Counted from the stretch's first letter, positions 1 through 8,296 are shown. The stretch: 21,282 nucleotides of DNA from DATESZ01 sp035283845 (GCA_035283845.1 DATESZ010000248.1:1-21282), one strand, 5' to 3'. The notes: generated by a model not told the origin, from the sequence alone. A program made the numbers and translations.

Positions 1-159
1 TCTCGAACTGTATCAATGTCGTCACTGCTTACTAAACGCCCCTGTATGACCATGTGATTACTCATGGCCATGATGTATATCTCAAATTTATTGTCGAGTC
101 CAGAAAAAAATTACATGCCCCCTCAAGACTGAATCTTTACCCGTTCCGGGCAATTTCTC

Positions 160-189
160 TTGACACGCAACTCTACTTTTCCTTACACT
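160..189 (+). promoter_or_regulatory. Putative sigma-70 promoter for the permease remnant / MBL hydrolase unit
   Basis: A perfect TTGACA (160-165) is followed after 18 bases by TACACT (184-189), which matches TATAAT at four of six positions. Transcription would begin near 195, about 30 bases before the start codon at 228. The rest of 1-227 holds no gene that I can support; the only other structure noticed is the 12-bp perfect palindrome TCATGGCCATGA at 62-73, of unknown meaning. The call rests on motif match and position only. Confidence 0.5.
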
Positions 190-227
190 CCGCACACCTC
201 ACACCAGGGACCAATGGAGTTGGCAGT

Positions 228-497
228 ATGCAAGAAGAAGCTATAGCGTCCGGTCAAACACTTTCCGTACTGGATGCAGTTGCCCTCATTATGGGCGTCG
301 TCATTGGAGCGGGCATATTTAGTACCCCTTCTCTCTTTGCGGCCAACAGGGGCAATAATGGCATGTTTTTTATGGCATGGCTTCCGGTCAGAGCTCAATT
401 TGTCAGTTTCCTGATTGCCATTTCCGGTAATGTGCTGGCTGAAGGCGGGCTCTTTGAAGGCGTCCACAAATGGGCAGCAGCAGTACGAGGGCAATAA
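228..497 (+). pseudogene. Remnant of an APC-family amino-acid permease
   Basis: The first ~50 residues from the ATG at 228 look like the N-terminus and first membrane segment of APC-superfamily amino-acid permeases: SVLDAVALIMGVVIGAGIFS, then TPSLFAAN and a start into a second hydrophobic segment (GMFFMAWL). In that family the GxGIF-type motif in TM1 lies near the substrate site. After roughly residue 50 the similarity stops, and the frame ends at residue 89, whereas full permeases have more than 400 residues. A GGAG (216-219) lies 8 bases before the ATG, and a promoter-like pair lies at 160-189, so the expression signals survive while the body has been lost, probably by internal deletion. 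The stop codon is 4 bases before the next gene. I infer a decayed gene; a short functional peptide is less likely. Confidence 0.6.
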
Positions 498-501
498 CGG
501 T

Positions 502-1473
502 ATGGAAGAGATTTTTACTAATTTTTTCATGATCACCCTGCCCATGCCCTTCCGGCTGATGCATGTGAATGTTTTTATCATGATTCATGATGATAAGATC
601 ACCTTGTTTGATACGGGGCTGAATACGCCTGAAAATTTTTTAATTTTTGAAAAATCGCTTAAGCATGTCAATAAAAAGGTGCGGGACATTGAGAGTATCT
701 TCATTACCCATCTGCATATTGATCATTGCGGCATGGCCGGCTGGATCAAAGATATATCGGGGGCGGAGATATATGCGTCTGAATTTGGCCGGCCATTCGT
801 ATCGAGGACGAATGAACCTGCCTTCCTTGATACTCTGAAAGTCTTTTGCCTGAGCAATGGCCTTCCGGAGGAGACCACGGAGAACATCGCAATATTTTTC
901 CTTAATTTAAAAGAGGCCCCCGGTCCCTTTCAGATTGACCGATATTATCAATATAATCGAAACTATATGATCGGCGGCAGGGAATTTGAAGCCGTACCAA
1001 CACCGGGGCACACCCGTGATCATGTTTCATTTTTCTTTCCGGAGGAACACATCCTTCTTTCCGGCGACCACGTTCTGCCGGAAATCAGCCCCAACATCGG
1101 CCCGGATTTGTCTGCACCCGATTTTCATCCCCTGCAAAGTTTTTTGGAATCACTCTCAAGCGTCGGAAGGCTTCCCGTCAAAAAAGTTTGCCCTGCACAT
1201 GGCAGCCCTTTTTCAAATTTAACGGGAAGAATTAATGAACTAAAAGATCATCATCAAGTCAGGAAGGACTTAACCTATAAATCCGTAACAATGGGAACTA
1301 AAAATGCCTTCCAGGTTTCTCAAGACATTTTTGGCAGCGCTTTGCCTGAATTTGATCGATTTCTGGCTCTCAACGAAACCTACGTTCACCTGAGCCAATT
1401 AGTCATAGAAGGGGCCATCGAGGAAGTGATGGATAAAAACCAAATCTTTTACATCCCGATTGACAGGGATTAA
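502..1473 (+). CDS. MBL-fold metallo-hydrolase
   Basis: A 323-residue cytosolic protein of the metallo-beta-lactamase fold, probably a two-zinc hydrolase. The signature HLHIDH is at residues 70-75 (H70, H72, D74, H75). The other metal ligands expected for the fold are visible: H170 in PTPGHTRDH, D189 in LLSGDHVL, and H233 in CPAHGSPF. The N-terminal strands (ITLFDTG) and the LSGD strand are typical. I chose the ATG at 502 because the protein aligns as an MBL enzyme from its first residues; an in-frame ATG at 415 would only add sequence lying inside the permease remnant. A GAGG at 487-490 is a plausible but distant Shine-Dalgarno. The C-terminal ~80 residues are helical and may be a substrate lid. 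The substrate cannot be deduced: glyoxalase-II-like thioesters, lactones and others are all possible. It is probably co-transcribed with the nitroreductase 35 bases downstream. Confidence 0.85.
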   Translation: MEEIFTNFFMITLPMPFRLMHVNVFIMIHDDKITLFDTGLNTPENFLIFEKSLKHVNKKVRDIESIFITHLHIDHCGMAGWIKDISGAEIYASEFGRPFVSRTNEPAFLDTLKVFCLSNGLPEETTENIAIFFLNLKEAPGPFQIDRYYQYNRNYMIGGREFEAVPTPGHTRDHVSFFFPEEHILLSGDHVLPEISPNIGPDLSAPDFHPLQSFLESLSSVGRLPVKKVCPAHGSPFSNLTGRINELKDHHQVRKDLTYKSVTMGTKNAFQVSQDIFGSALPEFDRFLALNETYVHLSQLVIEGAIEEVMDKNQIFYIPIDRD

Positions 1474-1508
1474 ACTTTTAATAACATTGGGCAAAAAAGG
1501 AGGAATCT

Positions 1509-2018
1509 ATGAATTTTTATGAGTTGATCAACAAAAGGTACAGTGTCCGTTCCTATAAAACGGAGCCGGTGGAAGAGGAGAAACTCGCTCAGGTGCTGAA
1601 TGCGGTGCGGTTGGCCCCTACGGCAGCCAACCGGCAGCCTTTTCAGTTCGTTGTCATCCATACGGCCGGCAGGGAAGCAGAATTGAAACGCATATACGGC
1701 AAAGAGTGGTTTTCTCAGGCGCCTGTTGTCATTTGCGCCTGTTCCGTTCCATCCCAGGCATGGTCCCGAGTGGATAACAAAAACTATAACCAGGTGGATG
1801 CCGCCATTGCCGTGGACCACCTGATTTTGGCAGCGACAGACCTGGGCCTGGGTACATGCTGGGTTGCGGCCTTTGATCCTGCGGCAGCAAGGGAAATTTT
1901 ACGACTGCCGGAAGGGGTGGAACCCATCGCTTTCACACCTATAGGGTATCCGGCGGATCAACCGAAGGAGAAGAAAAGAAAAGACCTCTCCGAGCTGATT
2001 CGCTATGAAAGCTGGTAA
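1509..2018 (+). CDS. Nitroreductase-family FMN oxidoreductase
   Basis: A 169-residue soluble protein of the nitroreductase / NADH-dependent flavin reductase family. These enzymes bind FMN, act as homodimers and reduce nitro groups, quinones or flavins with NAD(P)H. Visible family features are the N-terminal KRYSVRSY segment (FMN phosphate-binding arginines), the APTAANRQPFQFVV helix-strand, and the GLGTCWVAAFDP motif near residues 115-124. At 169 residues it belongs to the short subgroup common in anaerobes. The start is well supported by a strong Shine-Dalgarno (AGGAGG, about 1498-1503) just upstream. It lies 35 bases after the MBL hydrolase gene and is followed by a rho-independent terminator, so it looks like the last gene of that unit. 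Its physiological substrate is unknown. Confidence 0.88.
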   Translation: MNFYELINKRYSVRSYKTEPVEEEKLAQVLNAVRLAPTAANRQPFQFVVIHTAGREAELKRIYGKEWFSQAPVVICACSVPSQAWSRVDNKNYNQVDAAIAVDHLILAATDLGLGTCWVAAFDPAAAREILRLPEGVEPIAFTPIGYPADQPKEKKRKDLSELIRYESW

Positions 2019-2076
2019 GCAAATGCAACCAATTTCCTATTGACGTTTATTTATATTCCCTGTATGGAGATTCCGA

Positions 2077-2097
2077 CCTGAACCGGCAAAATTCAGG
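2077..2097 (+). other. Small hairpin upstream of the terminator
   Basis: CCTGAA (2077-2082) and TTCAGG (2092-2097) form a perfect 6-bp stem with a 9-base loop. The hairpin sits between the nitroreductase stop and the terminator at 2116-2149. A TTGACG at 2040-2045 with a poor -10 (TATGGA, 2063-2068) 17 bases downstream could start a transcript just before it. It may be part of the 3' untranslated region, or of a short leader or attenuator RNA for prfC. I recognise no riboswitch family. Confidence 0.3.
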
Positions 2098-2115
2098 AGA
2101 GCGCGGTTCTAATGG

Positions 2116-2149
2116 AAAACGGGCTTAGATTTTCGGCCCGCTTTTTTTT
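2116..2149 (+). terminator. Rho-independent terminator after the nitroreductase gene
   Basis: CGGGC (2120-2124) pairs with GCCCG (2136-2140), extended by a G-U pair inside. Eight T residues follow at 2142-2149, and an AAAA run before the stem can pair with part of the T tract. It lies about 100 bases after the nitroreductase stop and 30 bases before the prfC start, so it separates the two units or acts as an attenuator for prfC. Confidence 0.75.
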
Positions 2150-2179
2150 GCCCTAAGAAGAATTTTTTGAGGGATTGAT

Positions 2180-3769
2180 TTGGAAGCAATTTTACGGAAA
2201 GAAACAGACCGTCGCCGTACCTTCGGCATCATCAGCCATCCCGATGCCGGCAAGACGACGCTTACAGAAAAGCTCCTCCTGTTCGGCGGTGCAATTCAAA
2301 TGGCGGGCGCCGTAAAGGCCCGCAGGGCGGCGCGTCATACCGTAAGCGACTGGATGGCTATGGAACGGGAGAGGGGCATCTCCGTTTCTTCTTCCGTTAT
2401 GACCTTTGGCTATCGCGATTACGAGATCAATCTGCTTGATACGCCCGGCCATGAGGACTTTTCGGAAGATACCTATCGGGTGCTCACGGCGGTGGACAGT
2501 GCCCTGATGGTTATCGATAGCGGCAAAGGTGTGGAGACCCAGACCAAAAAATTAATGGAGGTCTGCCGCCTGCGGAATACCCCCATTGTTACCTTCATCA
2601 ACAAACTGGACCGTGATGGGCTGGAGCCGCTGCATCTGCTTTCCGACATAGAGGAAACGCTCCAGATCGAGTGTATCCCCATGACGTGGCCTATCGGTAT
2701 GGGGAAGTTGTTTCGGGGCATATATGATCTTTACCGGAAGCAGTTGCACCTCTTTTCTCCCACTCACGGTGGGAAGATTAGGGAAGGGGTCTTGATTACC
2801 GATTTGCAAGACCCGCGCCTTGACGAACTTTTGGACAACCGGGCCGACGAGCTGAGAAGCGACGTGGCGCTTCTGGAGGGAGCCGCGAATCTATTCAGCA
2901 GGCAGGAATACCTCAAGGGGAACCAGACTCCCGTGTTTTTCGGAAGCGCCGTAAATAACTTCGGCGTCCGGGAGATGCTTGATGCCTTTGTAGAACTGGC
3001 GCCATCCCCCCTTATTCGTCCCACAACAACGCGCCCCGTCTCCCCCTACGAGGAGGATTTTTCCGGGTTTGTTTTTAAGATCCAGGCGAATATGGATCCG
3101 GCCCACCGGGATCGCATCGCTTTTTTACGGGTCTGTTCCGGGAGGTTTTACCGGGGTATGAGAGTAAAACATCACCGGCTGGGAAAGGATATCCAGATAA
3201 ATAATGCGATTATTTTCATGGCACAGGAACGCAACAATGCGGACGAGGCGTATCCGGGCGACATTATCGGAATCCATAACCACGGCACCATCAAAATAGC
3301 CGATACGTTTACGGAACGGGAACCCCTCAAGTTCACGGGAATCCCAAACTTTGCCCCGGAACATTTCCGCCGGGTCAGGCTGAATAATCCCCTGAAAACC
3401 AAACAACTGGAAAAGGGGCTTATGCAACTGGCCGAGGAAGGGGCGGTGCAGCTCTTCCGTCCCGTAAACAGCAGTTATTTTATTTTGGGCGCCGTGGGAG
3501 AGCTGCAGTTTGACGTTATCGCGGCCCGTTTGCTGGATGAATACGGCGTGGAGGCTTCCTATGATGTTGTCAACCTGTCGACGGTCCGCTGGGTCAGCGG
3601 TCCTGACCGTTTGTACCAGAAGGATTTCGAAAAAGCCATGAAGGATCATCTGGCGACTGATGCTGAGGGGAATCTCGCCTATCTGGCAGCCAACGAGTGG
3701 CGGCTGGAAGATACGATGAAGCAGTGGCCGAAGCTCACGTTCAGCAAAACCATTGAGCACGGGTGTTAG
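2180..3769 (+). CDS. prfC: Peptide chain release factor 3 (RF3)
   Basis: A 529-residue translational GTPase that recycles RF1 and RF2 from the ribosome after peptide release. GTPase motifs are clear: the P-loop SHPDAGKTT at 19-27, the switch-I region around MERERGIS(V)SSS, DTPGHEDF at 87-94 (G3), and NKLD at 141-144 (G4). The motif QMAGAVKARR, typical of RF3 rather than EF-G, follows the P-loop. Domain II and the C-terminal domain are complete and the length matches the family. The start is TTG: GAGGG (2169-2173) lies 6 bases upstream, and the protein begins like other RF3 proteins with a short helix followed by RRRTFGIISHPDAG. The gene converges on pdxT with only 8 bases between stop codons, around the palindrome CGGCGCCG (3770-3777). 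No canonical terminator is visible there. Confidence 0.97.
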   Translation: MEAILRKETDRRRTFGIISHPDAGKTTLTEKLLLFGGAIQMAGAVKARRAARHTVSDWMAMERERGISVSSSVMTFGYRDYEINLLDTPGHEDFSEDTYRVLTAVDSALMVIDSGKGVETQTKKLMEVCRLRNTPIVTFINKLDRDGLEPLHLLSDIEETLQIECIPMTWPIGMGKLFRGIYDLYRKQLHLFSPTHGGKIREGVLITDLQDPRLDELLDNRADELRSDVALLEGAANLFSRQEYLKGNQTPVFFGSAVNNFGVREMLDAFVELAPSPLIRPTTTRPVSPYEEDFSGFVFKIQANMDPAHRDRIAFLRVCSGRFYRGMRVKHHRLGKDIQINNAIIFMAQERNNADEAYPGDIIGIHNHGTIKIADTFTEREPLKFTGIPNFAPEHFRRVRLNNPLKTKQLEKGLMQLAEEGAVQLFRPVNSSYFILGAVGELQFDVIAARLLDEYGVEASYDVVNLSTVRWVSGPDRLYQKDFEKAMKDHLATDAEGNLAYLAANEWRLEDTMKQWPKLTFSKTIEHGC

Positions 3770-3777
3770 CGGCGCCG

Positions 3778-4470
3778 TCAGGATGCGATGCGGGCAAATC
3801 GGGTCCAACTGCTTTTGTCCCAACTGGGGTCCAGGGAGGGGGCTTGATTTTCGCCGTAAGGTTCGAGGCCGCATTTGCGGGCAAAATACCGATGGAAGGC
3901 CAGGCAACCCGTCAGTTCAGGATGGAAAACTGTAACCAGCACGTCCGCACTTTCCGCGGCAGCCGCAAAGGCTCCCATCGCAAGCAGTACATCCACCCCG
4001 GGACCGACCTTGGTAATCTTGGGAGCGCGGATAAACGTGAGGGGCAACGGCTGTGAGGCCACAGCAGGGATCATTGCCTCGCAGGCGAAACTATCCAGTT
4101 GACTGCCGAAACTGTTGCGTTCCACCTCGATATCGATGACGGCCAAAAGAGGCGCTTCCCCGACTACTGACCGGGCCAACAGGATCGCCCCGGCGCAGGT
4201 GCCCCATATCTTCATTCCCCGGCCAAACTCGCTTAAAATGACATCATCAAGGGCGAAAATGCGCAGCAGGCGGGAAAGGCAGGTACTTTCGCCGCCGGGG
4301 ATAATAAGTCCCGCGAGGTTTTTGAAGTCCTCCGCTTCTTTAACCGGCAAGGCTGTAATGCCCAGTCTTTCCAAATGATCGAGGTGCTCGACAACCCCGC
4401 CCTGGAGATTGAGGACGCCAACGGAATTTCCGGTGCAACGTTTTATTTTGGAAAAATTTACTACCGACAT
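3778..4470 (-). CDS. pdxT: Pyridoxal 5'-phosphate synthase glutaminase subunit PdxT
   Basis: A 230-residue class I (triad) glutamine amidotransferase that hydrolyses glutamine and passes ammonia to PdxS for de novo PLP synthesis. Visible motifs are the substrate/oxyanion segment PGGES at 58-62, the nucleophile C92 in WGTCAGAIL, and the catalytic H183 and E185 in FHPEL. VGVLNLQGGVVEHL, the usual N-terminus of the family, starts only at residue 17, so there is a ~16-residue N-terminal addition. The C-terminus runs ~30 residues past the usual end and is rich in W, S and D. Most PdxT proteins are about 185-200 residues. The ATG at 4470 is 18 bases after the pdxS stop and has only a weak GGGAAAG-type Shine-Dalgarno; a later unusual start is not excluded. 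It is the second gene of the pdxST operon. Confidence 0.93.
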   Translation of the reverse strand: MSVVNFSKIKRCTGNSVGVLNLQGGVVEHLDHLERLGITALPVKEAEDFKNLAGLIIPGGESTCLSRLLRIFALDDVILSEFGRGMKIWGTCAGAILLARSVVGEAPLLAVIDIEVERNSFGSQLDSFACEAMIPAVASQPLPLTFIRAPKITKVGPGVDVLLAMGAFAAAAESADVLVTVFHPELTGCLAFHRYFARKCGLEPYGENQAPSLDPSWDKSSWTRFARIAS

Positions 4471-4488
4471 ATCTGCTTTCCCGCGCCG

Positions 4489-5370
4489 TTACCAGCCCCT
4501 TCCGGCTAAAAGCTGTTGTTCGGGGATAGCTGATATTTCGAGCCCCGGCATGGCCTCGCCCAGTCCTATTGACGCTTCCAGAACCTTGTCCGGGTCGTTG
4601 TAATAGGCCGTGGCCTTGACGATGGCGCGGGCGCGCAGCACCGGATTCTTTGATTTGAAAACGCCGGAGCCGACGAAGATGCCGTCGCAGCCCAACTGCA
4701 TCATCAGCGCGGCATCGGCGGGCGTGGCAATGCCTCCGGCGGCGAAATTGACCACCGGCAAGCGCCCCAGCCCGCGCACCTGCAAGGCGAGCTCATAGGG
4801 TATGCCGTTTACCTTGGCGAATCCCGTTACTTCTTCCGCCGGCATATGGGTAAGTTGACGGATTTCCCGGTTCATGGCGCGCATGTGTCGTACCGCCTCC
4901 ACGACATTGCCGGTGCCTGCTTCGCCCTTCGTGCGGACCATGGCGGCCCCTTCAGCGATACGGCGCAGGGCTTCACCGAGATTGCGGGCGCCGCAGACAA
5001 AGGGGATGGAGAACTTTGTCTTGTCGATATGGCATTCCTCGTCGGCCGGTGTCAGGACTTCGCTTTCGTCTATGTAATCGATTTTTAAGGCTTCCAGGAT
5101 CTGGGCTTCCACAAAATGGCCGATCCGCGCCTTGGCCATGACCGGTATCGTAACTGCCTTTTTTATATCGGCAATCATGGCCGGGTCGGACATCCGGGCC
5201 ACGCCGCCGTCTTTACGGATATCGGCGGGCACCCGTTCCAGAGCCATAACGGCTACCGCCCCGGCTTCCTCGGCCAGCTTAGCCTGCTCTACGTTGGTTA
5301 CGTCCATGATGACTCCGCCTTTCAGCATCTGCGCCAATTGAACATTCAGTTCATATCTCTTCTTGTCCAC
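4489..5370 (-). CDS. pdxS: Pyridoxal 5'-phosphate synthase lyase subunit PdxS
   Basis: A 293-residue (beta/alpha)8-barrel that forms the dodecameric core of PLP synthase. It condenses ribose 5-phosphate, glyceraldehyde 3-phosphate and PdxT-derived ammonia to PLP. The family is extremely conserved. Here the segments GGVIMDVTNVEQA, MALERVPADIR, PVMAKARIGH (K80, the Schiff-base lysine) and VRTKGEAGTGN (K148, the second lysine) are intact, and D23 is in place. The protein ends in the usual flexible tail after AIPEQQLLAGRGW. The start codon is GTG at 5370; the N-terminus matches the family's usual length from there. The Shine-Dalgarno is a modest GGGGTG stretch. Transcription probably starts from the promoter at 5428-5455. 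The organism therefore uses the deoxyxylulose-5-phosphate-independent PLP pathway. Confidence 0.98.
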   Translation of the reverse strand: MDKKRYELNVQLAQMLKGGVIMDVTNVEQAKLAEEAGAVAVMALERVPADIRKDGGVARMSDPAMIADIKKAVTIPVMAKARIGHFVEAQILEALKIDYIDESEVLTPADEECHIDKTKFSIPFVCGARNLGEALRRIAEGAAMVRTKGEAGTGNVVEAVRHMRAMNREIRQLTHMPAEEVTGFAKVNGIPYELALQVRGLGRLPVVNFAAGGIATPADAALMMQLGCDGIFVGSGVFKSKNPVLRARAIVKATAYYNDPDKVLEASIGLGEAMPGLEISAIPEQQLLAGRGW

Positions 5371-5427
5371 GTTAGTTCACCCCGCTGCTGTTATTTCAGT
5401 TTGATCTATATCATACTTTTTTGTTAA

Positions 5428-5455
5428 AATATACTTCCGGCGCAATCATTGACAA
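5428..5455 (-). promoter_or_regulatory. Putative sigma-70 promoter of pdxST
   Basis: On the minus strand TTGTCA (5455-5450) and TATATT (5433-5428) are separated by 16 bases; each matches the consensus at five of six positions. Transcription would begin near 5420, giving a roughly 50-base leader before the GTG start at 5370. Confidence 0.6.
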
Positions 5456-5638
5456 AATAAGCATAAAGTGGTTTGATTCACTCACTTTTCGGATCTTTGC
5501 ATCACATAGGACATTTTGTGCTGATAATAACCCTATTTCTAATCAACAGAGAGGGGGTTTTTACTGTGTCACTCGGCCAACATTGCACCCTTCTCCCTCG
5601 AATTCCCTCTACATCCATCATCAATTTGAGGTTCATGC

Positions 5639-8296
5639 ATGATTAAATATGTGAAACTCTACAACCAGTTTTGTGACTTTGTCAAATTTATTGCTGAAAG
5701 TAGTAATACTACAGATGTTTATGAGCATAAACTTGTCAACCTTATACTGGAGCATTTCGATGAGATAGCAGAAGTGGGGACGGCTCACGGGAAGCGTGCC
5801 ACACTTCTAAACACACTCATTCAGAAACATGGCATGCAAGTTTCCTCCTCACTTCCCACATTCGAGGAACATGATAAAAAGGGTGGGTTCCCCCTGAAAG
5901 CATTACAGTCCCTTGAGGTTGAACACTTTAGGGGGTTCTCTCGTAAAGAGCCTTTTACCTTCGATAAAAGCTACACATTCATTTATGGACCAAACGGAAG
6001 CGGCAAATCCAGCTTCTGCGAAGCCCTTGAATATTCTTTACTTGGCTATATAGGTGAAGCAATTAGTAGAAGAATCGATATAAACCAGTATATCCGCAAT
6101 GGCTTCACAGGCAAGGGCAAAAAACCAAAGTTGGTTGGGGTTTCTGGTGACGGCAAGGAGATGCTTGTCCAGCCAGACACTGCATCGTTCCATTTCTGTT
6201 TCATAGAGAAAAATAGGATAGAAGATTTTGGCCGAATCTCTGCTAACACCCCAAATGATAAACAAAACCTTCTTGCTGCTCTATTCGGCCTGTCCGAGTT
6301 CAATGATTTCGTAGCCAATTTCACTAAGAAAATCGACGATAAAATCGATACCGTTGGCAAAGCTCAGGAGGAACTAAAAAACAAATCGGCTGGCATTAAA
6401 GTTCATAAGGAAAACATTGAAACAGCTAAACAGCGGCTCTTGGGCTTTGAGCAAGAAAAAATGACATTAGTCAAGTCTTCAGGGCATAACCTTGATTTCG
6501 ACGATCTCGACAAGTACATTCATGGCTGGGACGGAAAAGAAGGGCGAGTAGTGGTAATCACTAAAATGCTCGCTACCCAGGGTCCCAAAGCGATTGCCTT
6601 GCCTGCCTGTGCCAATATTGACAATGCGCTTACCGCCCTAGAACAACATGTCAATCAGACTAAAGCTTTGCATGAGTGCTACGTTTCTAATCGAGATAAA
6701 GTTAATTTTCGTAGTTTATTTGCGGCCATTATTGAAATTCAGAAGCTCTCTCCCGATAAATGTCCTGTATGTGAAACGCCCGTTGATCAGGCAACTAAGC
6801 ATCCCTTTGAAAACGCCAAAACTAAGCTCAAAGAGCTGGAAGAAATTGCCAAGCTCGAGACGCAGCTATCAGAGTCTAAGTCGGTTTTGCGCGTGAGACT
6901 CGAACCAATTTCTAAACTTTTACAAGATCGCTGCAAAGCGTGTGAAGAACTTGGGCAGCAATATCCCGGCCCGCAATTGACACCAACTATCATTGATGGT
7001 TTATCAGGACTACCGTCACTTATTGCAGACTTTGAGTTAATATATTCGCAATGGCAATCCCATAAGGAATCAAATCAGCAGATTGACGCCATAGTAGCCA
7101 AGCACAATGCAGCCGCCCAAGAGAACATAACAAAGAGGGATGAATTTGAAAAAGAACATAAGCAGCTCTCGCAGTTATCGAAATCGATGGTCGAAATTAA
7201 ATCCAAATGCACGTCGGAGCCGGAAAATCTAAAATTATGGCAGAAAGAAATTGATGAATTCCAAAAGAACAATGCCGTACTCATTAAAGAAGCAATCAAG
7301 GAAAAAACCGTTGTCGATGAGAATAAAAAATTTGTGACGGCTTACAATGCCATTTTAAATAAACTAAATAATTACAAAGACCAACTACCCGTCCAGCATC
7401 TCAAGGAACTCAACACCCTTACTGTCGAAATATACAACTTAATCAATGATGGTGATCCGCATTTCGAGAAAGTAGCGCATATTGCCTTGCCAAAAGCAAT
7501 ACAAGACCCTATTCGTATTTTCTTTGCAGATAAGCCTCAGCAGCCGCTTGATGCATTACATATTCTGAGTGAAGGTCATATAAGATGTCTGGGCTTGTCA
7601 ATACTGCTTGCCAAGAACATCCACGAGAAGTGTCCCCTTGTTATATTTGATGATGTAGTCAACGCTATTGATGATACCCACAGGGGCGGTGTTCGTAATG
7701 TTGTATTCACTGACAAGTACATGTCTGGCAAGCAGATCATTCTAACCACACATGCCGAGCAATTTGTCAAGGAATTGGAGCCGCATTTGACCAAGGCGGA
7801 TTATGACAAACTGGTACGCAAGCTGTCTTTCTACGCCGATTTGCAAGACCGCCTGATTAGAATCAAGGGTGATGCACAACAGAACTACTTGCACAAAATT
7901 GAGAAAGCCTGCACGGAAGCTGATTGGGGTGAAGCTCTCTATTGCTCAAGGTGCTGTCTTGAAAGTCTATCACATAAACTTTGGAAAAGACTAAGCAACA
8001 AGAATTTTAAGACAGAATTTACAGTGGTCATACGTAGCCCGAATGGAATTCCAGACCTGATGAGTGTTGTTAGCTCCTTAGCCAAATTCCTTGAAAAATA
8101 TGACACAGCCGGTGAATTTACCGGAATTAGGAATATCTTAAAGTATTTCTTAGGGCTGGAGACGGCAAGCAACATTATTTGGCAGTACTTGAATAAAGGT
8201 ACTCACGAACAAGAAGGCAAGCCGGAATTTGACCATTCGATAGTAAAAAATATTGCCGGTAAACTTCTTGAATTGGATACCCTCGTTAAGGCTTGA
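5639..8296 (+). CDS. Rad50/RecF-like zinc-hook ATPase, probable defence protein
   Basis: An 885-residue SMC/Rad50-type ABC ATPase. The order is: ~90-residue helical N-terminal region; ATPase start (SLEVEHFRGFS) with Walker A GPNGSGKSS at 117-125; a long coiled-coil arm interrupted by CPVC at 375-378 (zinc-hook-like); a returning arm; the ABC signature LSEGHIRCLGLSILLA from 643; Walker B LVIFDDVVNAID at 667-678; and an H-loop TTHAE with H705. A ~150-residue C-terminal helical domain follows, containing ALYCSRCCLESLSHKLWKRL and later YLNKGTHEQEG. This resembles DUF4145/HEPN-like domains, but I see no clear RxxxxH nuclease motif. The architecture recalls RloC, a restriction-linked anticodon nuclease found beside type I systems, though RloC identity is not shown. 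The ATG has a GAGG 7 bases upstream. The gene is visibly more AT-rich than its flanks, suggesting transfer. No convincing promoter was found in 5456-5638. Confidence 0.8.
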   Translation: MIKYVKLYNQFCDFVKFIAESSNTTDVYEHKLVNLILEHFDEIAEVGTAHGKRATLLNTLIQKHGMQVSSSLPTFEEHDKKGGFPLKALQSLEVEHFRGFSRKEPFTFDKSYTFIYGPNGSGKSSFCEALEYSLLGYIGEAISRRIDINQYIRNGFTGKGKKPKLVGVSGDGKEMLVQPDTASFHFCFIEKNRIEDFGRISANTPNDKQNLLAALFGLSEFNDFVANFTKKIDDKIDTVGKAQEELKNKSAGIKVHKENIETAKQRLLGFEQEKMTLVKSSGHNLDFDDLDKYIHGWDGKEGRVVVITKMLATQGPKAIALPACANIDNALTALEQHVNQTKALHECYVSNRDKVNFRSLFAAIIEIQKLSPDKCPVCETPVDQATKHPFENAKTKLKELEEIAKLETQLSESKSVLRVRLEPISKLLQDRCKACEELGQQYPGPQLTPTIIDGLSGLPSLIADFELIYSQWQSHKESNQQIDAIVAKHNAAAQENITKRDEFEKEHKQLSQLSKSMVEIKSKCTSEPENLKLWQKEIDEFQKNNAVLIKEAIKEKTVVDENKKFVTAYNAILNKLNNYKDQLPVQHLKELNTLTVEIYNLINDGDPHFEKVAHIALPKAIQDPIRIFFADKPQQPLDALHILSEGHIRCLGLSILLAKNIHEKCPLVIFDDVVNAIDDTHRGGVRNVVFTDKYMSGKQIILTTHAEQFVKELEPHLTKADYDKLVRKLSFYADLQDRLIRIKGDAQQNYLHKIEKACTEADWGEALYCSRCCLESLSHKLWKRLSNKNFKTEFTVVIRSPNGIPDLMSVVSSLAKFLEKYDTAGEFTGIRNILKYFLGLETASNIIWQYLNKGTHEQEGKPEFDHSIVKNIAGKLLELDTLVKA

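Noticed and set aside
62..73. 12-bp perfect palindrome TCATGGCCATGA as an operator
   Set aside because: It is a single short palindrome far from the likely promoter at 160-189, with no second copy; it is within chance expectation for a window this size.
3125..3907. Minus-strand open frame of 260 codons opposite the end of prfC
   Set aside because: It is antisense to conserved RF3 sequence and overlaps the pdxT 3' end in a different frame; no Shine-Dalgarno or family features.
5421..5642. Small plus-strand ORF (73 codons) between pdxS and the ATPase
   Set aside because: It spans the pdxS promoter, has no ribosome site and composition unlike a protein; the ATPase has its own well placed start.
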